From NCBI GenBank assembly GCA_029688955.1, contig JARUKZ010000019.1:1-64000 (forward strand): DNA of 64,000 bases, written 5' to 3'. Below the pieces are notes generated by a model. It was not told where the DNA came from, did not search any database, and was given only the letters and a program-made list of their open reading frames with translations. The DNA is from Chitinispirillales bacterium ANBcel5 (GTDB taxonomy: Bacteria > Fibrobacterota > Chitinivibrionia > Chitinivibrionales > Chitinispirillaceae). Positions 8,524 through 17,135 of this stretch are shown here, one piece after another. Position 1 is the stretch's first letter; every line of letters begins with the position of its first letter. The position numbers and the translations under genes are program-made.

Positions 8524-9493
8524 TTCACTAAACATATTGGTTTTAAGCTGTGGTACAAGGAATAAAATTGTACAATACTTTAAAAAAGCTTTAGGTAATA
8601 GAGGTAAGATAATAGCAACCGATTGCAGTGAACTTGCACCCGCTCTCTATGATGCAGATAAACATTTCATTGTTCCGGAAATGAATAGTGAAAAGTACCT
8701 GGATGTAATTTTGTCCATTTGCAAAGAGAACACTATTAAATCAGTTTTTTCTCTCATTGATCCTGAACTTAGCTTGTTGGGTAAAAACAGGGAGAGGTTT
8801 CTTGAAATAGGAACAGTCCCTGTCATTTCGGATTATGAAGTAGTTGAAATGTGCTTTGATAAGTACAGGTTTTATGAATTTTTGGTTAAAAATGGATTCA
8901 AGAGCATAAAAAGCTATACTAACCGATCGCTGTTTTACCAGGATGTAGAGGCCGGAACTATTGAATATCCGGTTTTTGTTAAACCGGTAAGGGGAAGCGC
9001 AAGTATAAACATTAACAAAGTTAGCTCTAAAAAAGAGGTAGAAAACCTGTTCGAACGCTACGATAATCTGATGATTCAGGAATTCATGGGAGGTGTTGAA
9101 TATGGTATTGATGTCTACATTGATATGATTTCAGATGAACCCGTTGCTCTCTTTGCCAAAGAGAAAATTAAAATGAGAGCAGGAGAAACGGATAAGTCCG
9201 TTTCAATTAAAGAGGAACGATTGTTTGATCTAATCATTAGTTTTGTAAAAAAAGCAAAGTTTAAAGGAATTATAGATATCGATCTTTTTGAAAAAAACGG
9301 CGAGTATTATTTCTCTGAAGTTAACCCTCGGTTTGGGGGAGGGTATCCGCATGCATATGAGGCTGGAGTAAATATACCTCACATGATAATCAATAACGCA
9401 AATGGTGTTGCAAATGAGAATGTCATTGGTAACTATGATGAAGGTGTTTGCATGATGAAGTATAATGAGGTAAAAATTATAACTAATAAATGA
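8516..9493 (+). CDS. ATP-grasp ligase (carbamoyl-phosphate-synthase-like)
   Basis: 325 residues. An N-terminal Rossmann-like half (ILVLSCGTRNKIVQYFKKAL) is followed by an ATP-grasp domain: YPVFVKPVRGSAS, MIQEFMGGVEYGIDVYID and the metal-binding C-terminal FSEVNPRFGGGYPHAYEAG. Such CarB-like ligases in polysaccharide and natural-product loci join a carboxylate to an amine using ATP. It is the last gene of the four-gene operon and overlaps the PLP enzyme by 8 bases. The following gene is on the opposite strand and convergent, 29 bases away. Confidence 0.85.
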   Translation: MNDSLNILVLSCGTRNKIVQYFKKALGNRGKIIATDCSELAPALYDADKHFIVPEMNSEKYLDVILSICKENTIKSVFSLIDPELSLLGKNRERFLEIGTVPVISDYEVVEMCFDKYRFYEFLVKNGFKSIKSYTNRSLFYQDVEAGTIEYPVFVKPVRGSASININKVSSKKEVENLFERYDNLMIQEFMGGVEYGIDVYIDMISDEPVALFAKEKIKMRAGETDKSVSIKEERLFDLIISFVKKAKFKGIIDIDLFEKNGEYYFSEVNPRFGGGYPHAYEAGVNIPHMIINNANGVANENVIGNYDEGVCMMKYNEVKIITNK

Positions 9494-9522
9494 GGGGTAC
9501 CAATTACCCCCCATTTAGCACA

Positions 9523-11688
9523 TTAGCCAAATACAATTTTCTTCTCCAAAAGATCCTCATCTCTTGAACTGCTCCCCACTCTGATAAGAAACTCTCCAGG
9601 CTCCACAACCCATCTGCACTGTGAATCACAAAGCGCGAAATCGTTGGAGTTTAGAGTGAACACTACCTTTTTTGTCTCGTTAGGGTTGAGAGTTATTTTA
9701 CGATACCGTTTGAGTGTTTTTCGTGGCCATGTTACCGAGGTAAACAGATCGGTTACATATAACTGTACGATTTCGGAACCCAAACACTTAGATTCGTTTG
9801 CAACTTCCACAGTAACTTCAACGGTGTCATCAGAGTTAAACTTTTCTTTGCTGCACGTCATGGCTTTATACGAAAATTCGCTGTACGATAAACCATAACC
9901 AAATGGAAAAAGTGGGTCTGAAGAGAGGTCCGCGTAATCTTTTCCATGCTGACCAGGCACGTTATTGTAGTAAAGCGGGAGTTGGCCTGCATGAGATGGC
10001 CAGGAGATGGTGAGTTTACCGCAAGGATTTACCGTTCCAAACAGAATATCTGCTATCGCCCTACCCCCTAGCATCCCGGGGTTAAAGGCTGTGAGTATAG
10101 CGTTGGCCCTTAACGCAGCTTCTGGCAAAACAAGGGGCTTACTGTTTATCAGAACGATAATAACGGGCTTACCGGTAGACATGATAGTTTCCAGCAGCTC
10201 TGCTTGCCTTCCCATAAGTTCCAGTGTCGCCGTACTCTTAAGCTCTCCTATGTACTTAAGATGATCTCCCAGAACAAGGACTGTAAGATCGGAATCATTG
10301 ACGGCATCAAGCACCTGCTCTGTTTGGGGCGCATCATCTTCAGTTAAAGAGCATCCCTTTATATACTTAACCGACTGCTCTCCCATGTATTCTTCAATTC
10401 CATCGAGGAGTGTAACAACACTCTCTCTTGGATGCGTTCCTTTTTGCGTCTGTCCAGAGCCAAGAGACCAATCTCCAAGCTGTGCCAGGATATCGTCGGC
10501 ATTGGGCCCAATAACAGCAATTTTTCCCACACTGTTTCTGCTGAGCGGAAGGTAATCATTATCATTTTTGAGCAAAACAACCGATTCTCTTGCACTATTA
10601 AGCGCCACTTCACGGTGATCATTGCACCCAATAACAGTTTTAGCTCCTGAAGGATCCGGGAATCTTGGATCTTCAAAGAGACCCATTTTAAATTTTGTAA
10701 GAAGAATTCTTCTTACGGCTCTGTCGATCAGCGCCTCACTAAGGGCTCCTTCCCGCACTGCATCTATCGCAGTTTGATAAAATGCAGGTGTAGCCATAAT
10801 CATATCATTACCGGCATGTACAGCCTGTATAACAGCCTCTTTCATTGTTTGGGCCACAAACTGTTCTTCATGCATCCGACCAACACAATCCCAATCGGTA
10901 ACTACAAAGCCGTCAAACCCCCACTGGTCAACCAGCTTTTCTGTCATAAGGTGTTTGTTTGCAGCACAGGGAGTGCCATCAATCGCCTGATACGCAGTCA
11001 TAAATGTAGCGCACCCCTCTTTTGCCGCACGTTCAAATGGAGGAAGGAAAAAGGAGTTTAATTTTCTCAGTGATAAATCCGCTTCCGATGCATCAAAACC
11101 ACCCCTTGTTTCGGAGTACCCCGCATAATGCTTTGCGCATGCAGCGACAGCTCTTAAATCTGAAATCCCATCACCCTGATATCCCTTTATAAGAGCAGAA
11201 GCAAACTCTCCAACAAGCAAAGGATCTTCACCGAAAGTCTCCCCTGTTCTACCCCACCGACCATCTCTTGCTAAACAAAGAACGGGAGAAAAGGTCCAGT
11301 GCATTCCAGTATAACTTAGCTCGACAGCGGTTATTCGCCCCACGTTCTCGATCAGCTCAGGGTTCCAGCTACAGGAGAGTCCAAGTTGAGTGGGAAAAAT
11401 AGTTGCACCCTTATGAAAGGAGTGCCCATGAATGGCATCAATACCAAGAATAAGTGGAATGCCAAGACGTGATTTCAGGGCAAGTTTCTGCACATGCGCG
11501 GCCTGTTCGTTTAGCACATGAAGCACAGAACCGGGATTCTGCTCCTCTATAACTTTATCAATATTCTCTCTTCCATCAAGCTGCACCATCTGCCCTACCT
11601 TCTCCTCCAAAGTCATCACAGAAAGAAGGTTATCGGCGCGTTGTTCAGGGCTGAGATTTGTATTCAGGTACAGTGCACAGTTTTCCAT
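9523..11688 (-). CDS. Glycoside hydrolase family 3 beta-glucosidase/xylosidase
   Basis: 721 residues with full GH3 architecture: a catalytic TIM barrel (about 10-330), an alpha/beta sandwich (about 370-560) and a C-terminal fibronectin-III-like domain (about 610-715). The nucleophile is Asp265 in GFVVTDWD; KHY at 186-188 and GRTGETFGEDP at 146-156 line the active site. No signal peptide is present, so it acts in the cytoplasm, likely on imported oligosaccharides. It resembles BglX-type beta-glucosidases, though exact specificity (glucose or xylose) cannot be fixed. It is monocistronic, with about 200 bp of AT-rich upstream sequence. Confidence 0.95.
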   Translation of the reverse strand: MENCALYLNTNLSPEQRADNLLSVMTLEEKVGQMVQLDGRENIDKVIEEQNPGSVLHVLNEQAAHVQKLALKSRLGIPLILGIDAIHGHSFHKGATIFPTQLGLSCSWNPELIENVGRITAVELSYTGMHWTFSPVLCLARDGRWGRTGETFGEDPLLVGEFASALIKGYQGDGISDLRAVAACAKHYAGYSETRGGFDASEADLSLRKLNSFFLPPFERAAKEGCATFMTAYQAIDGTPCAANKHLMTEKLVDQWGFDGFVVTDWDCVGRMHEEQFVAQTMKEAVIQAVHAGNDMIMATPAFYQTAIDAVREGALSEALIDRAVRRILLTKFKMGLFEDPRFPDPSGAKTVIGCNDHREVALNSARESVVLLKNDNDYLPLSRNSVGKIAVIGPNADDILAQLGDWSLGSGQTQKGTHPRESVVTLLDGIEEYMGEQSVKYIKGCSLTEDDAPQTEQVLDAVNDSDLTVLVLGDHLKYIGELKSTATLELMGRQAELLETIMSTGKPVIIVLINSKPLVLPEAALRANAILTAFNPGMLGGRAIADILFGTVNPCGKLTISWPSHAGQLPLYYNNVPGQHGKDYADLSSDPLFPFGYGLSYSEFSYKAMTCSKEKFNSDDTVEVTVEVANESKCLGSEIVQLYVTDLFTSVTWPRKTLKRYRKITLNPNETKKVVFTLNSNDFALCDSQCRWVVEPGEFLIRVGSSSRDEDLLEKKIVFG

Positions 11689-11894
11689 ATATGATCCGTT
11701 TGTTTGGAGATTAGTAGGGAACTTTCATCTAATAAAATAATTTTACCCGAAGAAGAATTGGGGTGATATTTATTGCCTTAATTTATTTATTGATTTAAAC
11801 GATACCCCAACGTAGAGGGAATCTAATTATCCATGATTTGGTTGGATTAAATACATGAGGATACATCAACGTGGTTAAATGTTAAATAGCGTAC

Positions 11895-13208
11895 CTATTT
11901 AAAACCATACTCTCTTATTTTGTACAGTAAATTACGTCTGCTAATATTGAGGATTTGCGCTGCTCTAGTTTTATTTCCACCAGTTTGCCTCAGCGCTTCA
12001 GCAATAGCCTCTCTTTGAATTGTTTGCATATCTCCGACCAAAACACTTCCGTTTCTCTGTAGAGCAGGTGCACGTTGAAGCTGTGGCGGGAGGTGTTCCG
12101 GCAAAATAACAGGTCCGTTCACCATAATTGAAGCACGTTCCAAAGCATTGCGCAATTCTCTTAGATTTCCCGGCCAGTTGTAGTTCATGAAGATACGCTG
12201 AGCAGCCGGTGAGAGGCGTAGTTTTTTAGAGTACAGTAGTTTTTCTGCCAGGGGTAGGATATCATCCTGGCGCTCCCGCAGAGGTGGTATGACGATGGTA
12301 AGGACATTAACCCTGTAATAGAGATCCTGGCGAAAACATCCACTCTGTACAGCTTCTTCGAGAGAACGATTGGTGGCTGTAATCACCCGTGCATCTGTTT
12401 TAAAATCACCACTACCACCTACACGTCGAAAAAAACCGTTTTCAAGTACATGTAAAAGTTTGGGTTGTAGTGAAAGGTCCAACTCACCAAGTTCATCGAG
12501 AAAAATTGTTCCTTCACCTGCTTCCTCAAAGCGTCCCTGACGAGCCGAAGCAGCTCCGGTAAAAGCTCCTTTTTCGTGCCCAAACAATTCACTTTCGATA
12601 AGTGCTGATGGCAAAGCTCCACAGTTTACCCGAACAAAGGGTTTATTGGAACGTCTGCTGGTACGATGAATATACTCTGCTACCACATCCTTACCTACAC
12701 CACTTTCGCCCAAAAGTAATACTGGTGCATCACAGTTAGCTGCTCTCATTGCCTGAATAAAAACCCTGCGCATAGCCTCACTCTCAGCTACAATTGCTGA
12801 AGAAAGTTTCAGATCATCGCGCTGTTTTTTTGTCGCGTCCGGTACTACAAGTATATCATCAACACCAGCAATCAGTTCATCCAAATCAACAGGTTTTTCA
12901 AGATAATCACGTGCTCCAGCCCGAATAGCACAAACAGCATCACGAAGATCAATGTATGCTGTAAGGATAATTATTGGAAGGGAACTGTGAACCTGTAAAA
13001 TCTTCTGCATAGCTTCAAGTCCAGACATGCCAGGCAATCTTACGTCCAAAAGCATAAGGTGACATTTGGAAGCAAGTTCAAGAGCCTCTTCTCCGCTTTG
13101 CCCGGACAAGGTACAGTAACCAGCATCCGCAAGGGCACTTGTGATTAGTTTCCGCTGTGCTTTATCATCATCTATTACCGCTATTATACTTTTCTTTGAA
13201 TTATCCAT
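11895..13208 (-). CDS. Sigma-54-dependent response regulator (NtrC family)
   Basis: 437 residues: receiver domain 1-120 with phospho-acceptor Asp55 (LLDVRLPG); AAA+ domain from about 140 with Walker A GESGVGKD (167-174) and the sigma-54 contact GAFTGA (214-219); and a C-terminal Fis-type helix-turn-helix (TGGNKTRAAQILNISRRNLLYKI). It activates RNA polymerase-sigma-54 by ATP hydrolysis. It follows the histidine kinase gene by 39 bases on the same strand. Its probable target is the consensus sigma-54 promoter at 15051-15065 with the two palindromes beyond it. Confidence 0.97.
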   Translation of the reverse strand: MDNSKKSIIAVIDDDKAQRKLITSALADAGYCTLSGQSGEEALELASKCHLMLLDVRLPGMSGLEAMQKILQVHSSLPIIILTAYIDLRDAVCAIRAGARDYLEKPVDLDELIAGVDDILVVPDATKKQRDDLKLSSAIVAESEAMRRVFIQAMRAANCDAPVLLLGESGVGKDVVAEYIHRTSRRSNKPFVRVNCGALPSALIESELFGHEKGAFTGAASARQGRFEEAGEGTIFLDELGELDLSLQPKLLHVLENGFFRRVGGSGDFKTDARVITATNRSLEEAVQSGCFRQDLYYRVNVLTIVIPPLRERQDDILPLAEKLLYSKKLRLSPAAQRIFMNYNWPGNLRELRNALERASIMVNGPVILPEHLPPQLQRAPALQRNGSVLVGDMQTIQREAIAEALRQTGGNKTRAAQILNISRRNLLYKIREYGFK

Positions 13209-13247
13209 TAATATTATTCTACAGTAGTGCCGTTATATGTATTTGTG

Positions 13248-14567
13248 TTATGCCAGCTCAATATTTCTCAATGTAACCATAGTCCCACTGCCCTGCTCAG
13301 AAATAATCTTCATCTGCCATCCATGGGATGAGGCAATTCTCTGAACTATTGCCAATCCCAAACCGCTTCCGTTTTTGCTTCGGGTAAAATAAGGTTCGGT
13401 AATATGAGGAAGATCTTCAGACGCTATACCCTTTCCTGTATCAGTAATGTTTAATTCGACTTCTGCACCTGTTTTGTTTGCCTGAAAAGATAATTTTCCA
13501 CCCGAAGCAGTAGCTTTAAGAGCGTTAAGTCCCAAATTAAACAACACCCTCCGTAACATGTCCTTGTCTGCACGTACAAAAAGTTCAGGATCACAACAAT
13601 TAGATTCAATAGTAACTCCATGATTTGCTTCCATACGCAACAAACCTGTTACTTCAGATAATACCGGTAAAATTGCTATTTTTTCCATGGAAGGTTTCAG
13701 AGGACGTGCAAATTGAAGAAAGGTATTTATTCTCCCTACGGTTCTGTCTACTTCATCGATTGCCATGTTAACATCATCTCGATTTTCTCCACCCATTTGT
13801 GCTGAATCTGCCAAAGACTGAAGCAAACCACGAACAATAGCCAGAGGGTTTTTGGTTTCATGAGCAAGCCCAGCGCCTAATTGAGCAAGCTGTTTCATTT
13901 GCCGTGTAGTTTCCTTTGCTTTCCAAAGCTGCTCTTCAAGATTACGTCGTCTGTTTCTAAAACGTAGAGCTAATGCAGATAAAAAAGTAATAACAGCCAA
14001 ACTCAACAACGTCACCCCAAATCGCTGATTGGCAATGGTGGTTCTTGAATTAAATTCAGAAGCATCTATTGCTACAACTACCTTGAAAGGACCTGAAGGC
14101 AAATCAACCCACTGCTCACGACTACGGCGGTTTCGTCCTTGCCCCACCAGCTCTGGTATCTGCTCTATAAGCTTATAGAAACGAATGTGACCAGAAATCG
14201 GGCTCCAAGAATCCTCACTCTCAACGTTTGTCCACTCGTAACCATTCTGAAGCAAAGAGTGATCTCCAGCACTCATAAAGATCTCTCCGTTACCTCCTGC
14301 AAGAGCTATCGATGCTGCAGTTGAGGTGTTTACTAATTGTTCTAAAAATTCCTGAAGCCTTCCCTCAATATACTGAGTACTTTGTCTGGCGTGTACATTT
14401 ATACCTGCACTAACCGCACCAATTACAGCAGAAGCTTCCCCTGAAGTAATCTTGCGTTCTATAGTAAGTGAATTGAGATGTTGAAGATAAAGAAAAATTG
14501 CAATGAGTAAGACAAGAAGAATTAAAAACGTGCTGTAGATTTTTTCTTTCAAAGGTATAAAAAACAC
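13248..14567 (-). CDS. Membrane sensor histidine kinase
   Basis: 439 residues from a GTG start. Membrane helices at about 11-29 and 183-203 enclose a ~150-residue periplasmic sensor region with no motif I recognise. A short linker replaces a clear HAMP domain. The dimerisation/phosphotransfer box GLAHETKNPLAIVRG places the phospho-His at 236. The ATPase domain has the N box (NLGLNALKA), G1 (DTGKGIASEDLP) and G2 (GSGLGLAIVQ). Layout resembles ZraS/AtoS-type kinases that pair with NtrC regulators. It signals to the regulator encoded directly downstream. Confidence 0.95.
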   Translation of the reverse strand: MFFIPLKEKIYSTFLILLVLLIAIFLYLQHLNSLTIERKITSGEASAVIGAVSAGINVHARQSTQYIEGRLQEFLEQLVNTSTAASIALAGGNGEIFMSAGDHSLLQNGYEWTNVESEDSWSPISGHIRFYKLIEQIPELVGQGRNRRSREQWVDLPSGPFKVVVAIDASEFNSRTTIANQRFGVTLLSLAVITFLSALALRFRNRRRNLEEQLWKAKETTRQMKQLAQLGAGLAHETKNPLAIVRGLLQSLADSAQMGGENRDDVNMAIDEVDRTVGRINTFLQFARPLKPSMEKIAILPVLSEVTGLLRMEANHGVTIESNCCDPELFVRADKDMLRRVLFNLGLNALKATASGGKLSFQANKTGAEVELNITDTGKGIASEDLPHITEPYFTRSKNGSGLGLAIVQRIASSHGWQMKIISEQGSGTMVTLRNIELA

Positions 14568-14597
14568 TTACAAAAACCTTAAGTTATTTTAGAAGTT

Positions 14598-14649
14598 GTT
14601 ATCATCCTGACAGAAACATACAATAATATACGTTTCTGCGGATGATAAC
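14598..14649 (-). other. Long intercistronic hairpin
   Basis: GTTATCATCC (14598-14607) pairs with GGATGATAAC (14640-14649), and CAGAAAC (14611-14617) with GTTTCTG (14632-14638), leaving a 14-base loop. It sits between the small secreted protein gene and the kinase gene. No run of U follows on the minus strand, so it is more likely an RNA-stability or partial-termination element that sets the protein:kinase ratio than a full terminator. Confidence 0.6.
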
Positions 14650-14676
14650 ATTGTAAAATAAACTAATTAAAAAAAA

Positions 14677-14961
14677 TCATCGCGATCCCTGCTGGTTGCG
14701 CGATCCATGTTGATTGCCTTGCCTCTCCCCACTGCCATCACGGGCACCACTTCCCAGCCCTCTTCGCGGACCATGCCCCTGACCATCACGCTGCCCTTGG
14801 CCACCTCCATCACGTAACCCCTTTCCCATTCCGGAACCATCCCTGGGGCCTTCTCCAGGAGCGGTACAGGTTGTGTTGGCCTGAGCAGAGATAGGCACAG
14901 TCATAATAAGTCCTGCTGACAAAAGAAGCATCGTTACACCCTTGATTGTTTTTCTGATCAT
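14677..14961 (-). CDS. Small secreted Gly/Arg-rich protein
   Basis: 94 residues: a clear signal peptide (MIRKTIKG then a hydrophobic core, cleavage after about AQA, residues 26-28) and a mature region of about 65 residues made of degenerate G-x-R-D-G-S/Q-G repeats, with one Cys and several His. It has a strong AAAGGAGG site before the ATG. It is the first gene downstream of the sigma-54 promoter and lies upstream of the sensor kinase. By analogy with zraP-zraSR it may be a periplasmic accessory or reporter of the sensor, but it has no sequence likeness to ZraP that I can see. Confidence 0.75.
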   Translation of the reverse strand: MIRKTIKGVTMLLLSAGLIMTVPISAQANTTCTAPGEGPRDGSGMGKGLRDGGGQGQRDGQGHGPRRGLGSGARDGSGERQGNQHGSRNQQGSR

Positions 14962-15050
14962 AAAAGACCTCCTTTACAATTATTATCCAACTGTGTGGAT
15001 AGGTTATTTAGAAAAACTGCGATTCCTTGATGATCGCTACTCCTGATAAC

Positions 15051-15065
15051 GCAACTTATGTGCCA
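15051..15065 (-). promoter_or_regulatory. Sigma-54 promoter
   Basis: Read on the minus strand this is TGGCAC-ATAAG-TTGC, an exact match to the -24/-12 consensus TGGCAC-N5-TTGC. It faces the small secreted protein gene, with the expected transcription start about 80 bases before its ATG. Combined with the NtrC-family regulator encoded in the same direction, an autoregulated operon is likely. Confidence 0.85.
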
Positions 15066-15096
15066 TAGCTACACAACTAGTAAATCAACAAAAAGG

Positions 15097-15145
15097 GTGT
15101 GCAATTTTTGCGCGGTATTTAAAACAGTGAGCATTTTTTGCACAC
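15097..15145. promoter_or_regulatory. Two phased palindromes, probable activator sites
   Basis: GTGTGCAATTTTTGCGC (15097-15113) and GTGAGCATTTTTTGCACAC (15127-15145) are two imperfect inverted repeats of the form GTGnGCA-N5/6-TGCnC(AC). Their centres are 31 bp apart, three helical turns, and lie roughly 65 and 95 bases upstream of the expected sigma-54 start. This is the usual place for enhancer sites of NtrC-family activators. Confidence 0.7.
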
Positions 15146-15407
15146 TTTGCACCACTTAATTATCCGACAATAGCTGTTTTAGTGCCTTTTTAATTTGTTC
15201 ACAATTGCTGAGTTTATCGCTTTTTTGTGCTGTATATGCGTCTTTTTTAAAACGTTTTGTATTTTAATTTATAATTTTTTGTTCACTTTGCTTTAAAAAT
15301 TGTATATATTAACTACTAAACACAAATTCAAGCTTTTCTCTATTGAAAAATATGATTTGTAATCTGTATTTCTGTTTTACGGCGGCACTATTTTAAAAGG
15401 AGATTAC

Positions 15408-16628
15408 ATGAAAATACTCATTGCATTAAGCCTCATTACTTTCACTTTGTTATCAACCATTGTAAACAGTGAAGAATCAAACCTGACTCAGGATGGTACC
15501 TATACAGTCTCCGGAACTGTCACCGACATAGAAAGCGGAGAACCGATCGCGGGGGCACGGGTAATTATTCGAAGAGGGCAGAGAGCAACAGAAAGTGGCG
15601 GGGGTATGAACATATCATGGAAAAATGTAACATGGGTGAATACCGATAGCGGTGGTGCTTATGAGATTGATGGGCTGGAAATTTCTGCTGATGAAAATGA
15701 TATCTACGGTGCCTTATTCAGTCATGATTATTATAACAGCACAGGTTCACCAAACTTTCTGCTTCTAAGAGACACAACGATTAATTTGAAAATGACTCCC
15801 GTGAGTCATGGTGGAGTATATGTTTCAGTACAAAATCATGATGGTAAACCGATGGAAGGAATCACGGTAGTTGCCGAGCAGCAGATGAGTTCTGCCGATG
15901 CCTATTTTGGAGTAACTTATTCTTTGGGTATGTGGCATGGTGATCAAATGGTTTCAGAAGTATACAGTGTGAATGTATATAGCGAAAACATTAAAGTTAA
16001 AAGTGTAATTTGTACCATTACCACAACTGAAACTGATACACTTCATTTCGAGCTTGAAGAAAGTGATGGTCCCTGGAAAGCCCTGAAAGTAAGCGTAACC
16101 GATGAGGGTGGAGAGGTCATTGAGCTTCATGAAGATGCCTATGTTGCACTTAGGTTTGGTAGCAGAGGTGTTGATAGAACTGTTATGGTTTCAAGGGAAC
16201 TTACCTATGGAGTGTTTACAATTCCTTTTATACCAAGTGAATACGATATCGGTCGTGTAGAGATAAAATGTGAAATATGGAGAGCTGATGATATAGATAT
16301 TGAGCTTGAGAGTGACACCACTCAAGTACATTTCGACATGAGACTGCGACCGACCTCACCCACTTCTACTTCAAGACAATTCACAAAACACAATAGCAGA
16401 ATAAATACAGTTCTAACCCTTGATGGATTGAAAGTATCAGGAATAGAAAGCCATAACACCAAAGTTGAATTATTTTCTATAAATGGACGTAAATTATTCT
16501 CCACTTGGATTAACCATAGTGATGTAACTATTCCCTTGCCCTCTGAAATTGCCAGCGGGATCCTTATGCTAAGGATATCTATGGACGGAGAAGTTATTAA
16601 CCAAATGTTACCTTATACTGTTAGATAA
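15408..16628 (+). CDS. Secreted protein with carboxypeptidase-regulatory-like domain
   Basis: 406 residues. Signal peptide about 1-22. A CarboxypepD_reg-like beta-sandwich at about 31-115 (YTVSGTVTDIESGEPIAGARVII). A second sandwich follows at about 130-220, and the C-terminal ~65 residues resemble a T9SS type-A sorting domain (VELFSINGRKLFSTWI...PLPSEIASGILMLRI). An AAAAGGAG ribosome site precedes the ATG. It is probably exported across both membranes and displayed or released. It lies 72 bases before another secreted-protein gene. The T9SS reading is inferred from motif shape. Confidence 0.75.
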   Translation: MKILIALSLITFTLLSTIVNSEESNLTQDGTYTVSGTVTDIESGEPIAGARVIIRRGQRATESGGGMNISWKNVTWVNTDSGGAYEIDGLEISADENDIYGALFSHDYYNSTGSPNFLLLRDTTINLKMTPVSHGGVYVSVQNHDGKPMEGITVVAEQQMSSADAYFGVTYSLGMWHGDQMVSEVYSVNVYSENIKVKSVICTITTTETDTLHFELEESDGPWKALKVSVTDEGGEVIELHEDAYVALRFGSRGVDRTVMVSRELTYGVFTIPFIPSEYDIGRVEIKCEIWRADDIDIELESDTTQVHFDMRLRPTSPTSTSRQFTKHNSRINTVLTLDGLKVSGIESHNTKVELFSINGRKLFSTWINHSDVTIPLPSEIASGILMLRISMDGEVINQMLPYTVR

Positions 16629-16700
16629 CAATAATTGACTTAAAGTATTGATTCATAATTTCAAATTCAATTATGACAAACACTAAATATGGGAGTCCTT

Positions 16701-17120
16701 ATGTCGAGCAGAATAAAAAAAAGCCTATTCAGCCGGACAATTTATTTTTTTGTTCCCATTCTTTGTTTATGCGATTTGGTTATTGCCGAGGTGAACATGA
16801 GTTTTTCCTCTGATGGACTACAGGTGGAAATAGCAAACAACACAGCATTACCATGGAGACTTGGTGGTGTGCGGTTTAATAACGAGGGGTTTATATGGTC
16901 ACAGACAAATGTTGAGTACCCCGGTTTTGTCATTGATAACACCGATCGCGGTGAACAAAATGAAGTTGAACTTTTTTTTCCCTCTGCATCTCCCCCAGTT
17001 TATACAGAACTACCGCCCGGAAAAACTCAGGTACTCTCTCATCCCCCTGACCCCACTAGTAGCTCTTCAGCGCTAGTTCCCGGCACTCAGTTTCTGCTTC
17101 TTAAAACAGCCAGAAGCTGA
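16701..17120 (+). CDS. Short secreted protein, possibly N-terminal piece of the next gene
   Basis: About 139 residues from the ATG at 16701, chosen because GGGAG lies just before it. A signal peptide (about 1-29, ending LVIA) is followed by a beta-rich domain I do not recognise. It ends at TGA (17118-17120). The next reading frame is exactly in register and reopens after a second TGA at 17133-17135. The downstream body lacks a signal peptide, so this may be its detached N-terminus. Confidence 0.6.
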   Translation: MSSRIKKSLFSRTIYFFVPILCLCDLVIAEVNMSFSSDGLQVEIANNTALPWRLGGVRFNNEGFIWSQTNVEYPGFVIDNTDRGEQNEVELFFPSASPPVYTELPPGKTQVLSHPPDPTSSSSALVPGTQFLLLKTARS

Positions 17121-17135
17121 GTCCTTGAGATTTGA

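Noticed and set aside
15279..15310. TTGTTC-N18-TATATA as a sigma-70 promoter for the secreted protein at 15408
   Set aside because: Possible, but the region is so AT-rich that such a match is expected by chance.
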